From contig MU004234.1 in NCBI GenBank assembly GCA_010405405.1, positions 2,001,642 through 2,065,641 on the forward strand: 64,000 bases of DNA. The letters run 5' to 3'. Positions 21,301 to 33,836 of the stretch are shown in pieces; the first letter of the stretch is position 1, and each line of letters begins with the position of its first letter. Source of the DNA: Microthyrium microscopicum. Its lineage: Eukaryota > Ascomycota > Dothideomycetes > Microthyriales > Microthyriaceae. The notes beneath the pieces are model-generated. The model made no database searches and had not been told where the DNA came from. It worked only from the letters and a program-made list of their open reading frames with translations. The position numbers were made by a program, and so were the translations under genes.

Positions 21301-23000
21301 ATCAAGCTAAAACAAATCAAGTCCATCCGTCATTATTCAAACTTTCAAAGGCACGGAAAGACAGCAGCCTTGTAAAACTACAATACCTGTAGTCTAGCAG
21401 TAGTCTACTTGCAAATTGTCTGTTCCTCTGTTCGCACTGTACTTTGGCCATTGATCATTGACCTCTGTTTTCTCTCTTTGGTCGCTTGTTGGCCCCACCA
21501 ATACACAAACCCTTTCTTCATCTTTACTCTACTACTCTATCCCGCGCTTTTGGTTACTACATAGTAGTTCTATCTACTTCAACTGCTGCAATCACTCCGT
21601 CAATGCTACCTGTCGGTCGTCTTGCAATCCCCCTCTCCTAACCACCAGCCGCCTCTCTCTAGTCTCTCCATCGACTATCTGGTCCAGCAACTCTACCAGT
21701 CTTTCTGCTGCCTCTCTCTTGACTTTTCTACCTGCTTCTTTTCGTGCAACTGACTCTGTCTGCACGCAGTTTGACAGCGCTGATCCGTCCCGCTGTTGCG
21801 TCTGCTTCCTCCAGCCATTGTTGGCTACCAAGGTGTACCGAGCCTTCTCTTTTCTTTGCTTGCCCGTCCCTGTGAATATCAAGGAGCCATCCACCAGCCT
21901 CATTTCTACAGGCATCTCATCTGCACCTACTGCCGCCGAACATCGAGCGGCGCTACCAGACTGGCCAGGCTATCTGACTCGGCCCGCTTGCACGGAAAAG
22001 ATCTAACCTCTTTTTCTCCAGCCTGCTTACATCGGAAGCGCTCTAGGTCAGCAGCTGCTTGAGGGTTTGCAAATCTCAACGAGGTATCGTGGGCCTTGGC
22101 CATCGTGTTGCGCGGCCAGAACCCGACCTTCTGTTTTTCGCGTAGTTGGTCTATTTTCGCCCTGTAACCACTTTTCTACCAAAGTTGTACTCAGAGTACT
22201 TGTGGGTCTAAGGTCGTTGCATTGAAACTTCAGCGAGTATTCTTTGCCACACCAGACCAGTGTTCTCGACAATTACTACAGCTTGGCGGTCGGCTTGTCC
22301 TTCCGCGTTGACTGTGTTGCCCGTTGCATTTCTTACGACCGGCGCTTGCAATCGGCTTGCAGCAGTTTTTTGCCATAATCCTGCATCACCTCAACGCTTG
22401 TTCAGTCCTGTGTCGGTTCGCGGTAGGAGCCGATTGAATCCGTCAACTGGTCCATTATTCATCTTGATCACTTAGCCTCGAGGTGTTCAAGGGTCCAACT
22501 ACTACTACTGGCCCAGTCCAATTCAGTCTTGCCTATCCATCATTCCTTCTTTCTTCCTAGTCACTTCAGGCCTTGAACTCTTCTGCTAAGAGCTTGCATC
22601 TACCAGCCCAGTCTTCATATTCAAGAGGCAACACGAGCAGCACCAAGGTCGCTTGCCATCGTCACTCCCTTGTGGCGCCAACCTACATCACGCTGCATCT
22701 TTTCTACACATCCTTTTCTTCTGCTTTTATTATCTAGCCTTCACTTTGCTTAAGGTGTGTTTGCATTGTCACCAATTGGCTTTGAATCGATTCGCATACA
22801 CATGAGGCTGGTTGCACCTTCACTGTCTATTCCAGCGTCAACATTGGACACTACGATCCGCACGGACAAACTAGTCAACCACTACTCACACTCACCACCA
22901 AATTATCAGCCTGGCTCTATCGTGAGATAGGTTGTTTTCCATCCTTGGCTAGAGGACCTATTCACTTAGTTTCTCTTGCCTGGTAGCACATCGCCTCGCC
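21301..23000 (+). promoter_or_regulatory. Long pyrimidine-rich leader/promoter of the C2H2 transcription factor gene
   Basis: For about 1.5 kb the plus strand is rich in C and T with many TCTTC, CTCTC and CACC runs, and includes several upstream ATGs. A 182-codon open frame (21458-22006) inside it translates to a Ser/Thr/Leu/Cys mixture with no protein character, so I read it as leader rather than gene. Very long 5' leaders with upstream ATGs are common for fungal regulatory genes and suggest translational control; transcription start sites are not visible from sequence. Confidence 0.45.
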
Positions 23001-26000
23001 ATGTCCACAGCTCGAAGGACCAGTGAGGACTCGGGACAAGGAAATGGTGAGTGATACATTGCGTGTGCAGATGCCCTGAACAAAAGCCATATATACGACC
23101 GTCGATCGTACCAGAAGAAGCATTTATTGACGGTATAAATAGCGCCTAGTAATCCAGAAGTTACGGCCCAGACCACGCCCACATTTCCACCACCAAAGAC
23201 AGACAAGCCACGACCTCATGGGTGTTTAACGTGCGGTCGTTTCTTTGCTCGCTTGGAACATTTAAAAAGACATGAAAGGTCACATACAAAAGAGAAGCCT
23301 TTTGAGTGTAATGTCTGTAAACGATGCTTTGCCAGACGAGATCTTTTGCTGCGACATCAGCAGAAGCTCCATCAGACAGGCCACACTACTCGTCCCAGGA
23401 ATGGCAGGAGAAACAGTGGTCAATTGATCACACCCCAGGCTCAAGCTCGACGGAGAGGCTCAATGGCAAGCGCAAATGGCCCTCCTGCAATGAGACCTAG
23501 AGCCAACACCATTGGACACATAGATCATAATATGCTCGCTCACAACTCTACAAGAAACCAAGGAATGCCACACATCTATGGACACCAATCCAGCCAAAGT
23601 ATAGGGACGATCCCTGACTACATGTCAATCCCCATGGAATTTCCTACTTTTGCAGCCACTCATTCACACGCACATCTACCGAGAATTGAGACTAGTGGGC
23701 TTGGACTTGACCTAGATGGAGGCTTGAGGACGGCACCTGTCATGACAAATGGACTTTTTGGGATGGATCGAATGTGGTCGAGCTCAACAATCAACCCAGC
23801 CCAGCTTCATTATTCTGGTGAGCCTGCTCCAGGATCGCCATACACGACCAGCTTTCCACCATTAGGCTCAGCCGACATGGACAACGGATTTGAGTGGTCC
23901 GCAATGGGCGAGGACTTTTTGTCAAGAGGAGCAAATGACGTTGCTCTTGATCAATCATCTCCATCTGCATTTAGTGCAGGTAGCGCTAGCGCTTTCAGCG
24001 AAATGATGATTGATGGCTCTAATAACCCTCCAGTAACATCTGGGCAAATTTGGCCGTCAAACCCCATGGTCACAGCAGCACAATTTGCACACGATCCTAT
24101 CAGTTCAGCTGTTTTTGGGGAACTTATGACCCCTTTAATGTCGCCAGGCACAATGTCCTCGGGAGATGTCCACGAGCAAAGTGGTGTGGATAATTACATG
24201 TCGCTGAATGGCCACATACACATGAGTCCGGTACCTGGCAATCCCTCTCTTACGCAGTTCTTCCCGAGCCTAACATACGGATCAGATGATACAAGCGTCA
24301 CCTCAGCTCATGGGAGTGGCCAATCAAGCTCTATGATGACTTCGTCGATTGATTCGATCACTGATGCAACTCGACAAGCTTTGCTGTCCAGTCTATCACA
24401 ATCTTCTGGGTTTGGTCACTCGTCTCGTCGGATTTCTCAATCCTCTACAACTTCGCCGCTTTCTCCTGGATCCACAATACGGCAAACTCAACCTTCTATA
24501 AACCTGCCTAGCACGTACGATCTTCAGCGATATGTACACTCGTACATCGCGTATTTCCATCCTCACATGCCGTTCATACATTTGCCCACTCTCAATTTCG
24601 ATACTCCTGCGTTCACAAACAATCTGTACTCCAATCCTTCGTATGGACGTGGATTGCTAGGAGGGGGAAGTTGCCTGATTCTTGCTATGGCTGCCATTGG
24701 GGCATCATACGAGTTTGAACATCAAGTAGCCGATGAGTTATTTGAAAACTCAAAAGCCCTGATCCAGCTTTACTTGGAGTCTTCCAGGAAAAACACCCCT
24801 TCGAAGATGAACTTACCAGGGTCAGGAATATCAAAGACTCCATTATGGTTGGTTCAAGCTACACTCCTTAACATTGTCTTTGGTCATCAATGTGGCGAGC
24901 AAAAGTCAGCAGAGATTGCTACGACTCATTGTGCCTCGCTAGTCAGCTTGGCCAAAGCTGCTGAACTAGAGCAGCCAGACCTAGATATCAGTGAGGAAGA
25001 AAACCGTGCATATCTGGTTCGATGCGGTCTTTCATCTGATAGAGATATCAAAATCGAGGGTGGCGAACATCCTCACTCCTGGACACGACAAACTGCACCA
25101 GAGTCTCGTGAGGAGTTTTCAGTATGGTACAGATGGAAGTCAATGGAAGAGCGGAAACGAACCATGTTTTCTGTCTTTATCATTTCAAGTCTTCTTGTCA
25201 CCGCATATAATCAACAACCCAAGATATCAAACTCCGAAATCCATCTCGGTCTACCTTGCGAAGAGAACCTATGGGCCGCTGATACTCCGTTCATGTGGAA
25301 TCAACTGGGAGGCATGGCCAATGCCCAATCCAAGGGCATACCTTTCACCGACGCACTGAACTGGCTTCTCAGCGCTAATCAAAGAAGTCGGCAACACCAG
25401 CGCACATCATCTCATCATACATTAGGCTCTCCTCGCTCCATCGGTCAAGAGAGTGAGCTCCGTCCCAGTACTTTTGGCTGCTATATCTTGATCAATGCCA
25501 TTCACGTTGAAATATGGGAAGCTCGCCAACGACACCAAGGCAGGCAATGGAACATTGAGCAAACAGAACAATTGCGCGCCAACATTGAACCTGCCCTCCG
25601 CGAATGGCAAGCCGCCTGGGCATCTAATCCCATCCACGTACTTGGCCGTCCCAATCCTCATGGCCCGCTTCCCGCAGACTCCATCCCGCTCCTTGATCTT
25701 GCCTACGTACGCCTTTTTGTCAACCTCGGCCGCTCCAAAGAAGCGTTCTGGGCATGGGATTTTGAGCTGATGGCTCAAGAGCTAGCTACCGGCCACGACG
25801 TAGTCCCACACGCCACTGAAGATTCTGACATGTCTGCCAATGTGAAGCGTCTCAAAATCGAAGAGGACGACCACCACTCTTCCGCTAGTACCACCTCGTC
25901 CGCCGACGCCGCAAACTCCTCAAAGCGCGAACGACATCTCCGCAAAGCCGCCTTCTACGCCGCCGACTCCCTCACCATGGCTCACAAACTCGGCTCTACT

Positions 26001-26538
26001 TTCGCAGAATTCACATCCCGGGAACTGCCCATCCAGGCCGCCATGTGCACATTCGACTGCGCACAAGTACTCGCCGAGTGGCTCGCGACTGTGCAAGAGC
26101 GTGTCGGGCGCTATTTGCACGCCATATTAGGCCGCGAAGAAATTGACACTTCGATGCCAGAAGTGTTCATGACGCTGGAGTCTGACGACATTGTACTGCT
26201 AGGCAAAGTCAACGACATATTGAGCGTAGCGCAGAGCAAGATTGTGCAAGACCTGCAAGCAAAGGGCCAAAGTCATGAGAGTGTCCTTATGCCGATGAAG
26301 AGCGGTGGGTATGGGTATCAATTACTGATGAGTATGGCGTATCTGTTGGATAGGGCGGCTGTTTGGGGCAGTAAGTTCATTTCACCCCTTGAATAAGGTA
26401 TATGCTAACCGTTCAATAGTAACAAAAGTCATGGCTGAAGCGCTGAGGATCCACGCAACGAAGATCAAGCATCGCGCAGAAGTCTCTGTTCTTCCGGAAT
26501 TGGCTGATGTCAAGATGGACACGCCTCAAGATTCATGA
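23001..26538 (+). CDS. C2H2 zinc finger transcription factor with fungal-specific TF domain (AmdX/Adr1/Klf1-like)
   Basis: Exons are 23001-23046, 23143-26370 and 26420-26538 (1130 aa), with introns of 96 and 49 nt. The start is chosen because exon 1 (MSTARRTSEDSG) splices in frame to a complete first finger. Two adjacent C2H2 fingers use Cys43/Cys46/His59/His63 and Cys71/Cys74/His87/His92. The core wording RLEHLKRHERSHTKEKPFEC and ARRDLLLRHQQKLH is shared by the AmdX/Adr1/Klf1 class. A long Ser/Gly/Met-rich disordered region follows, then from about residue 465 (SYIAYFHPHMPFIHLPT) a fungal_trans domain covering most of the C-terminal half. These proteins act in the nucleus on metabolic or stress genes; the targets cannot be told here. 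A genuine third exon of 39 codons ends the protein. Confidence 0.9.
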
Positions 26539-27333
26539 AAATGGTCCATCACCATTTATCATTCTTGGTGCATATTTTGACTTATTGCTTGCTTCACATT
26601 GATGCCAAAACAAGTACTTCACGACCATCCTTACTACACTTGCTTTCAGCTACTATTGCATCAACACATTCTGATCCTGATCCCATTTCGGCTGGCTGTT
26701 TGGATACCAACAACTCTTTTCTGGTGCGGCATTTTCGAACGGTCTCGTGCGTTAACATGCTCTGCTTTGACAGAGCTCTGGCGATATTTGCGATATACGT
26801 TGTATGAAATCCTTTATGATATCAACATTCTCTTTTCCGGAACATAAGCAACAGGTACTGGGATACATGGGCATGCTACATGAACAAAAAGGGGCGTATG
26901 TTGGGGAATATAACGAGAGACATCGGCGTTGATTTATTGGGAATCACGAAATCCTCCTCCCGCTATGGGTTGAGCTGGATGAAAGGAACGAATCGATAAC
27001 ATCTAGGCATGTAGCAGTGTGACTATTAGCTTCAATCGTCAAACTAAGAAACATCTGCTGTTTTTCTCATGTCTACATCTAAATGCGTGAAATAGTGAAA
27101 AACATGCTTGTACGAGGATATTCTTATTACGACAATAAGTAAAAAGGCTCAATGTTCTACAGGTCTACAAGTAACCAATCCCATGATATCCGTCCGTCTA
27201 TTCCTTTCCCAAATCACCTTTACAGAGGTCTCATATAACCACACGCTACTCTTATAGCTCAGCAAACTCGCTCGTCAGAGGATCTCCGCTAAAGCTCCAA
27301 CGCCAAACTCAATTGACAGCCAGTGTCCCACAT
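26539..27333. other. Convergent intergenic region between transcription factor and NDE genes
   Basis: About 800 bp between two convergent genes, expected to hold both 3' UTRs and polyadenylation regions. Short frames only; no other feature seen. Confidence 0.4.
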
Positions 27334-29564
27334 CTACTCTCTCGAAACATCGCGTCCAAAAGTCTTTGACTTGAACCAGTCAATAACCACCAAAATCCGA
27401 TTCCGTGCTAGTGTATGTTAGTCTCATTAACAGAACACAACAAAAGGGGTTATAACTTACTGCTAAAGCACATGCTCAGATACGCACTCCGCCAAAACAG
27501 ATACGTCAATGTTCCACCCGATGCAAAATTTCCTGATAACCAACTGATATCCGCCACAGCCTTTTCACTTCCAATGTAAGCCAAAGAGCCTTGGTGAGAG
27601 TACTCAAATGGCCCCATCTGCTTGACTCTTCGAAGGCGTTTCTGGAGGTCTTTGATTTGCTCAAAGACCGCGTCTCTTGTTCCCTTATCTGGCGCTTTCT
27701 CTTGCTTGTCACTGCATTCCTTGAGCTCATCTTCGATCGCCTGCGTCTTTGCCATGTTATTGAACATGCGTGCCAAGAAAGCACCCTCTTGGCTGGCTAC
27801 TTGTGCTGTGGGCGCGTAGTTTGCTACTGCGCAGTCACCGACTGCCCAGACGTTCTCTGTGCCTTTGACGACGAGGAATTCGTTGACGGCTAGACCGCGG
27901 CGGGAGTCTTTTTGTGCGGGGATTTGGTTGATGAGATCTTTGACGACTGGCCTCAAAGCGTTGCCAGTGGCCCAGACGAGGAGACCGTAGGGAATTTGTT
28001 CGAGATGTTTGGTGCCGTCTGGGTTGGTAGATTCGGCTTCGATGAATTTGGGGGTGACTTTCTTGACCATGGTCTTTGTGCGGATTGTGATTGTTTCTTC
28101 CTGGAAGGTCTTTTCTGTGTACTCGATGAGTTGCTTGGAAAACATGGGGAGGACGTTGGGGAGTGCTTCGACGAGAGTTACGTGGAAGTTGTTTTTGATG
28201 TCAGGAATCCATTTTTGGAGATCGTTGTTGAAGAAATCTTGGAGTTCACCGGCGAACTCGACACCGGTGGGACCACCGCCGACTACGACCATGTGCAGAA
28301 GACGCTTGATTTCATCCTCGGACTGATCTTTGAAGGTGGAGGTTTCGCAACAGTCCATGATTCGTTTGCGGATGGCTTGGGCGTCGCCGACTTCTTTCAG
28401 GAAGAGGCCGTGTTCTCGGACACCGGGGATACCTATATGGTCGCGTTAATCATAGAATGTGGGCTAGGCGAAAGAAACGAACCGAAAGTAGCGTTCTCAG
28501 CGCCAACGCCAACTACGAGCATGTCAAACGGAACTTCAGTTTCACTCATATCGCCCTTGATATCGCTATCATCATTAATATGTATGGTTTTGGTCTCGTA
28601 GTTGATCTTGGTGGCTTCGGCTTCGTAGAACTTGACCGATGCTTTCTTGTGTCTCAAAAAGTTGCGAATAGGCTCCATAATAGAACGATGCTCGATTGTA
28701 CCGGTTGTGCATGATGGTAGAAGGGGTGTGAAGAGGAAATAGTTGCGGGGAGAGATAACGATGACATTGTAGTTTTCGGTATCGAGCTTTTTGAGGAGAG
28801 ATACTGAGCCCCAGCCGGTTCCTATTCAAAAGCAAGTCAGTATAGGACGCGCAAGGCCGAGGTTTTAGCACAGAAAGCTTATCATACCTAGAATGACCAA
28901 AGTCTTCTTGCTTGGGTCTGGTTCCTCCTGATCAGCAGGATTGCGCATTTGTATCACACCATAGGTAATGTAGCCAGCTCCAATTAGAGCAGAGACATAA
29001 GTCAATCGCCATGACCAAACAACAAATGATCGGAATTTGCCTCTTTTTTGCTTGGGCGTAGGTGAAAGCACAACTTTTGGAGCTGCACTTTCAGATTGAT
29101 AGCGACGTCCTGAAACATTTTAGTATGAACTCATAATCCGAAGGCTGATATGCATCAGGAAGTCCATTTAATCTTTTCGTAATGCGCTTCTATAACACTT
29201 GATGGTCTCCATCTAGTGTTGTGGAAGCCATTGAGTTTGATAGCAGTATCTCACTCAATGCGAAAATTCAGAAATTAAAACATATTATAAAGTCCTTCAG
29301 CAAACTCAACGCACGAGGCGATGAGAGTCCGGTACTTGACTGTAGTTGTCCTCATTGAAATGGATAAGGGTGTTTGCACGAGAAAAGCTTACCTGATTGG
29401 CGCAGGGAGAGCTGAGCTCGTAGGTTTGTTGCTCGCGGGCGCAAGTTTGGTAATGTAGCTATCGACCGCGAAGCTGGACGAGTTGTATACGTTCGTAGGG
29501 ATTGAGCGATAGGGGATTTGGATTGTCGCTGCATCAGCAGGCGCAATGAAGCGGAACCAGACAT
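27334..29564 (-). CDS. NDE1: Mitochondrial alternative NADH:ubiquinone oxidoreductase (rotenone-insensitive, NDE/NDI type)
   Basis: A single-polypeptide FAD enzyme that passes electrons from NADH to ubiquinone without pumping protons. Five exons (29564-29393, 29109-28888, 28821-28483, 28432-27461, 27407-27334) give 592 aa. The first intron is long (283 nt), the others 50-66 nt. A Ser/Arg-rich mitochondrial presequence is followed by one hydrophobic segment around residues 80-95. Then come the FAD motif LVILGTGWGSVSLLKKL and the NADH motif VVVGGGPTGVEFAGEL. Further landmarks are WATGN, VWAVGDCA and the C-terminal RILVVIDWFKSKTFGRDVSRE, the family's membrane-associated end. I see no EF-hand insertion, so it resembles the calcium-independent forms. 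Whether it faces the matrix or the intermembrane space is not certain, although the presequence-plus-helix layout suits the external type. Confidence 0.93.
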
Positions 29565-31315
29565 GATTGTGGTGATTGGAAAGCTGGGACGGATGTCAAT
29601 GGGTTGCGGCCAACGGGCATAGGTTTCAAATGGAAACTAGGAGAGAAATAGGGATGCGAACGAAAGGAAGTAGGTCTTGTGAGCAGCAAAGGGAAGAAAG
29701 AGAGAGAGCGGAGAGTGGAGGTGAGCGGCGGAAGAGTCGAAAATACCTCTAATGAGTGAAGATTTTTGGAGGCGCTGAGCAACTTTTTGCAGGAGAGCAA
29801 AGAGCAAAGAGCGCGCTCTGGACAGTGAAACAGCACAAGTGCAGGCCAAGATGACGCACCCGCAAATCGATCAAGGCAATCCCACGCTTAGCTCTCTATC
29901 CAACCAATCTGAGTTGCTGAAGCTCTGCCTTACCGGCCCCCTGAGCTCTTTGTTGAGAAGTGAGCTTTGATAACGCCTGCAGATGGCCGACAACTGCCAG
30001 ACCTTGCTGTTGGCTGCTGAAGCCTGAACTGGAGACATGTTAGTTGCGACTTGCTCATCCATGATCAATCAACCAGAGTCATGATCCCGTCAATAAAACG
30101 CGCTGTATAACGTGCGGTTGGTGAGAACACAGAAAGATCTCACGCGAGCATTTTTTGATCACTCTGTCGTTTTATTAGGGATGTGGGACGGTAGCTTACC
30201 GAATAAGGAAACCTTGAAGCTTTCTTTGGTGTTGAGTTGCTGCAAAACCACAACGTTATGCCCAACTCAATCGGCCTTGAAGAACTGCTCCCAGTTCGCG
30301 TGAGCTCATTCAGTTGATATCGATTAGCAATGTCTCCTGGTCCAGAAATCAGTTGGATCAAGTTAAAATGGCAGGCTGTTGATGCAGGATGCGGTAAATT
30401 CCACTTTTGTTGTTGATCTGCCCCACGCTGAAAGCTCTAACAAAAAGCTCACAAGCTCAACAATAGCCAACTTCAGCTCCTACTTCACTCTCTAGTATCT
30501 ACATGCTATATATACTACTGCTTTCAATCCGCCTTTCTCTACAGGTACTTCGTGTAAACAGTCACACCTTGACTCGGCTCCGATTTCCTCTTCTCAGCTT
30601 CCGTATTCCTCCGACCTCTCACCCATCTGTCCGTATGCAGCGGTATGCCACACGCAATGCGGCTCCGCCAGCATTGAACAGTCAAGACTTCAGCTCTTGT
30701 AGCTGTCTTCAACTCCTTGAACATTCGAATGGTTATCGTTCGATTTGACAGAAGAACTCGTGGTTATTCCAACAGCTTCTTGACTGAGAGCCGGGTCCTC
30801 GGTGGTATTTGCATGTGATAGTGAGCACTCCAAATTAGATGACGAAATCAGAGCTAACAGCAATCTTAACGTAAATGCTAAATCACATCGTGAACTTGCT
30901 GTCAACAAGCCATCGGGCCAAATCGGCATCACGCAACTACTCTAGAGTAGCCTCTCAAGCCTATGCATGGTTTCGGGCTATCTAGGAAACCACTGGCTTC
31001 GCGTATGAACTTGCCAGATGTATTCTTGGAGTTGAGCTTGTACTTCAACCTCAGATCATGAATGTGGTATACAAGGTATAGAATCATCAGTCTCTTGAAT
31101 ACGATGCCAATTCACGATCTCGCTGTTTTTGATATCTCGAACCACAATACAGTCCAATCCTAACTTTAGCGTGAGTATATTTCTTGTTTTTCGTCTATGC
31201 TAGGTAGATTTGAACAATAATGTTTACGGGATATATTTCTAAACTTCCACGTCTAGATATGAGATCTTCCATAATCGTGATACATCGCTAAATATACGTC
31301 CATAAACGCTCAATA
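29565..31315. other. Intergenic region between NDE and the thioesterase gene
   Basis: 1.75 kb. The part next to NDE (29565-29860) is purine-rich on plus, so C/T-rich on the coding minus strand, as expected of its leader. The remainder has short frames only, including 30503-30748, none with protein character. No repeats or RNA genes are recognised. Confidence 0.4.
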
Positions 31316-32583
31316 TCATAACTTCTCGCTCTTCGCCAGCCGCTTGTCATTGTCGGCGAAAATAGTATTCTCCCCAACTAGACCCTGCTTTATACCCGGC
31401 TTCAGTCGAAGTAAGCCATCCTGCATCGTACTCGCGACTGGTTTCCCCGACTGCACATCCCATAACCTCTCCACCATGAGTCCTCTGCCATGTCCTATGT
31501 GGTCAATTGCCAACTCCACACAGAACCACTTGGCCTTGCCGTCTGCATCTATCAGACCAAGCTCTTCTGCCTCCGCATGTAACACCACAGTGAAGCTTAA
31601 ACTCGCGATGGCGCTGTACTCATCTCCTTTGCCCAGAAAGTTCGCAATCTTCATCCGTCAGCGGGATATACATGGCAACATGGGCGCGTGACTTACGGGA
31701 AATAGTCCGTTGCGATCACTGGCATATAAATGTGCAATCGCGTGCAAATTTGGCCCCTCCTTCGCATCTGGCATATCTCCCAACACTCGGTAAAACATCA
31801 ATTGCCGTCTCTCCAGCGTCATTCGGTCCTTATTATACGCATCCATGTCGACTTTCCGCATATCCAGCCCTGGGAATTTATCCTCGCCAAATTCCTTCGC
31901 TGCTTCCCACCAGCTATGATCAATCAGCCTCACTCTCTACCATATCATCCATACCGCATCCCGCATCCCCAAATCCACCACCCTCGTACTCATGCCGCCG
32001 CCTAGCATCAAAAGAACGGGATCAGAACTTACAAAGGACTATCAATACTCGGCGCCTCCGCCCAACTCTCCGGTCCCCGTCCTTTCAAGAGCGCATACCG
32101 CTCCTCTAACCGCCCATCTAACGTCCGCGTCGCCTGACTCTTCTCCGGCCTCTTGAATGAACATACCGCCGTGAACATTAACCCCTTGGTGCGTTTCTGA
32201 CTAACATCCACGCGCCGCTGGACATAACCCGCGCCATCCCGGATAGGGGAAATGGTGTACGTAAATGGCACATTCGTAAACCCGAGCTGGAGAAAATGGC
32301 CCGTTATACTCTAGATTTCACATCAGCACATACACGTTGGATAAGGTCGTTAAGATATTCTTAATACATGTAACACGAATCCCTCCGGCACAGATTTACT
32401 AGCAGCGAGTGCAGACTGGGCATAAACGTGTCCGCCGAATGCGCGCGTGGAATTTCCTGGCCCGAACGCTGGATGCGCGGATTCATACGTGGAATCGTCG
32501 ATTTTGTGGAGGCTGAAGAGGGTGGTGAAGGGCGTGTAGTCGTTGCCGTTGAACCATTGGGCTTTGAGTTTTGGTCTTGTCAT
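31316..32583 (-). CDS. Acyl-CoA thioesterase II (TesB/TES1-like, double hotdog)
   Basis: The enzyme hydrolyses acyl-CoA to fatty acid and CoA, in peroxisomes for the fungal and animal relatives. Exons are 32583-32368, 32310-32033, 31934-31697 and 31648-31316 (354 aa). Introns are 57, 98 and 48 nt; the middle boundary is least certain because several AGs lie near 31935. Landmarks are STRAFGGHVYAQSALAA in the first hotdog, the H-S-x-x-G-x-F and RDGAGYVQRRVDV segments, the charged DMRKVDM linker, LERRQLMFYR, HLYASDRNGL, and HGRGLMVERLWD with VASTMQDGLLR in the second hotdog. The protein ends SEKL, a recognisable SKL-like PTS1 variant, supporting peroxisomal location. The coding strand goes from C-rich to G-rich. 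A MITE sits 217 bp upstream of the ATG. Confidence 0.88.
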
Positions 32584-32791
32584 GGTTTTTATTGCGGTTG
32601 GTTGGTGGGAAGTTGGAGGTTTTTGGGGAGATATCTGATGCTTACGATCTTGGTCAGGTGGTGTAAGCAGAAAGTTGTTACGCGAATTTGGGTATTGTGG
32701 GGTAGCGATTTGGTGTTGGTGTTAGTACGAATTTTGATTGTACGATTGGACTTGGACTTAATTGCGATATCAGTTGGCGAGATACAGGGAA

Positions 32792-32800
32792 AATTACGAG
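32792..32800. repeat. Left target-site duplication of the MITE
   Basis: The sequence AATTACGAG directly adjoins the left inverted repeat and is matched exactly at 33363-33371. Confidence 0.88.
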
Positions 32801-33362
32801 GACCATTATTAGGTGGCAACAGCTATATTATTACATGGCAAGAACAGGATCTTAAATAGCGCCAACTATAGGGATCCATTAGCAGCTAAACCTAAATAGA
32901 ATATTGGCAATATATCTTAGCCTCTTATTAGTAGATACTATAGAATCTCTTAATTCAACTATAATAAAGCCTAAGAGGCGTAAAGAGATAATTAGCTTTA
33001 GTTTTATCGTTATAATACTAAATTAAGGCTTTTAAAGAAATCTAATACTATAATTCCTATTAAATCTTTATACTTATACTTAAAAGCTACTTTATTGCTA
33101 AATCTTAGCTTAATAGCTTAGCTTTATAATAAAGTAGAGAATATACGTAGTTTATTAGTTTATTTTATCTCTCTAGACTAGTACTAATTTAGTAGTTATT
33201 TATCTTCTCTTAAGAAGCTAAACTATATTAGGGTAAGCTAGAGCTTTTAAGAATAAGTCTAGCCTATAATAGGCCATTAATTATCTAATCCCTATAGCTA
33301 TTGCTATTTAAGATCCTATTGTTGCCATGTAATGAAATGCCTATTGCCACCTAATAATGGTC
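32801..33362. mobile_element. 562-bp MITE with long terminal inverted repeats and 9-bp target duplication (Mutator-like class)
   Basis: The ends are GACCATTATTAGGTGGCAA and its exact reverse complement. The similarity continues inward with mismatches to about 75 bp, including a shared GGATCTTAAATAGC-type block and a TATAGGGAT block. The flanks carry a perfect 9-bp direct repeat, AATTACGAG, at 32792-32800 and 33363-33371, so the insertion is clear cut. Long inverted repeats plus a 9-bp duplication are the hallmark of Mutator-like (MULE) elements. No transposase fits in 562 bp, so it is non-autonomous. The interior (about 32880-33300) is TA-rich with CpA and TpG nearly absent, which suggests RIP after duplication. 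Confidence 0.88.
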
Positions 33363-33371
33363 AATTACGAG
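33363..33371. repeat. Right target-site duplication of the MITE
   Basis: The sequence AATTACGAG directly adjoins the right inverted repeat and is identical to 32792-32800. Confidence 0.88.
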
Positions 33372-33836
33372 CAGATGTTGAGTAAGATGATGTTGACAGT
33401 GAATGAGTTTAGAGCCTCTCACCTGTCAGCAATTGGTACCGGTAGTAAAGCTGTTACGAACCTCGGCATCAATACCCTAGAAAAGGCAAAGACTTATAGA
33501 AATATCAAAGAACTTAGACAAATGTGTAGGGTAAGACGAAGAGGCCTCCAAGTGCTGAAATGCCGTTTTGCACAGCCTCATTTCGTGCCAAATGCGGATG
33601 CACCCTCCACCTCCTTTCCATCTCCATGACTGATGGAAGACAACTCTATCGCTTATGACCGCTTTATGCGAGCTATAGAGACCCTGAAGCATCCCACCGC
33701 TCAATCGGCATATTCATCTCCTGTGAAAAACGGCAGTGGACATTTATAGCACCTGATGCCTGCGATATCTGAATTTGAGCAAGCGTATCCTGAGATTGCT
33801 GGGTGGGCGGAAAGTAAACATTGATTACCTAGCCCC

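Noticed and set aside
21458-22006. 182-codon plus-strand frame in the C/T-rich leader
   Set aside because: Composition follows the pyrimidine bias (Ser, Leu, Thr, Cys) and no conserved feature is seen; better read as leader or upstream ORF.
27912-28601. 229-codon plus-strand frame opposite the NADH dehydrogenase
   Set aside because: Antisense shadow crossing an intron of a clearly assigned gene.
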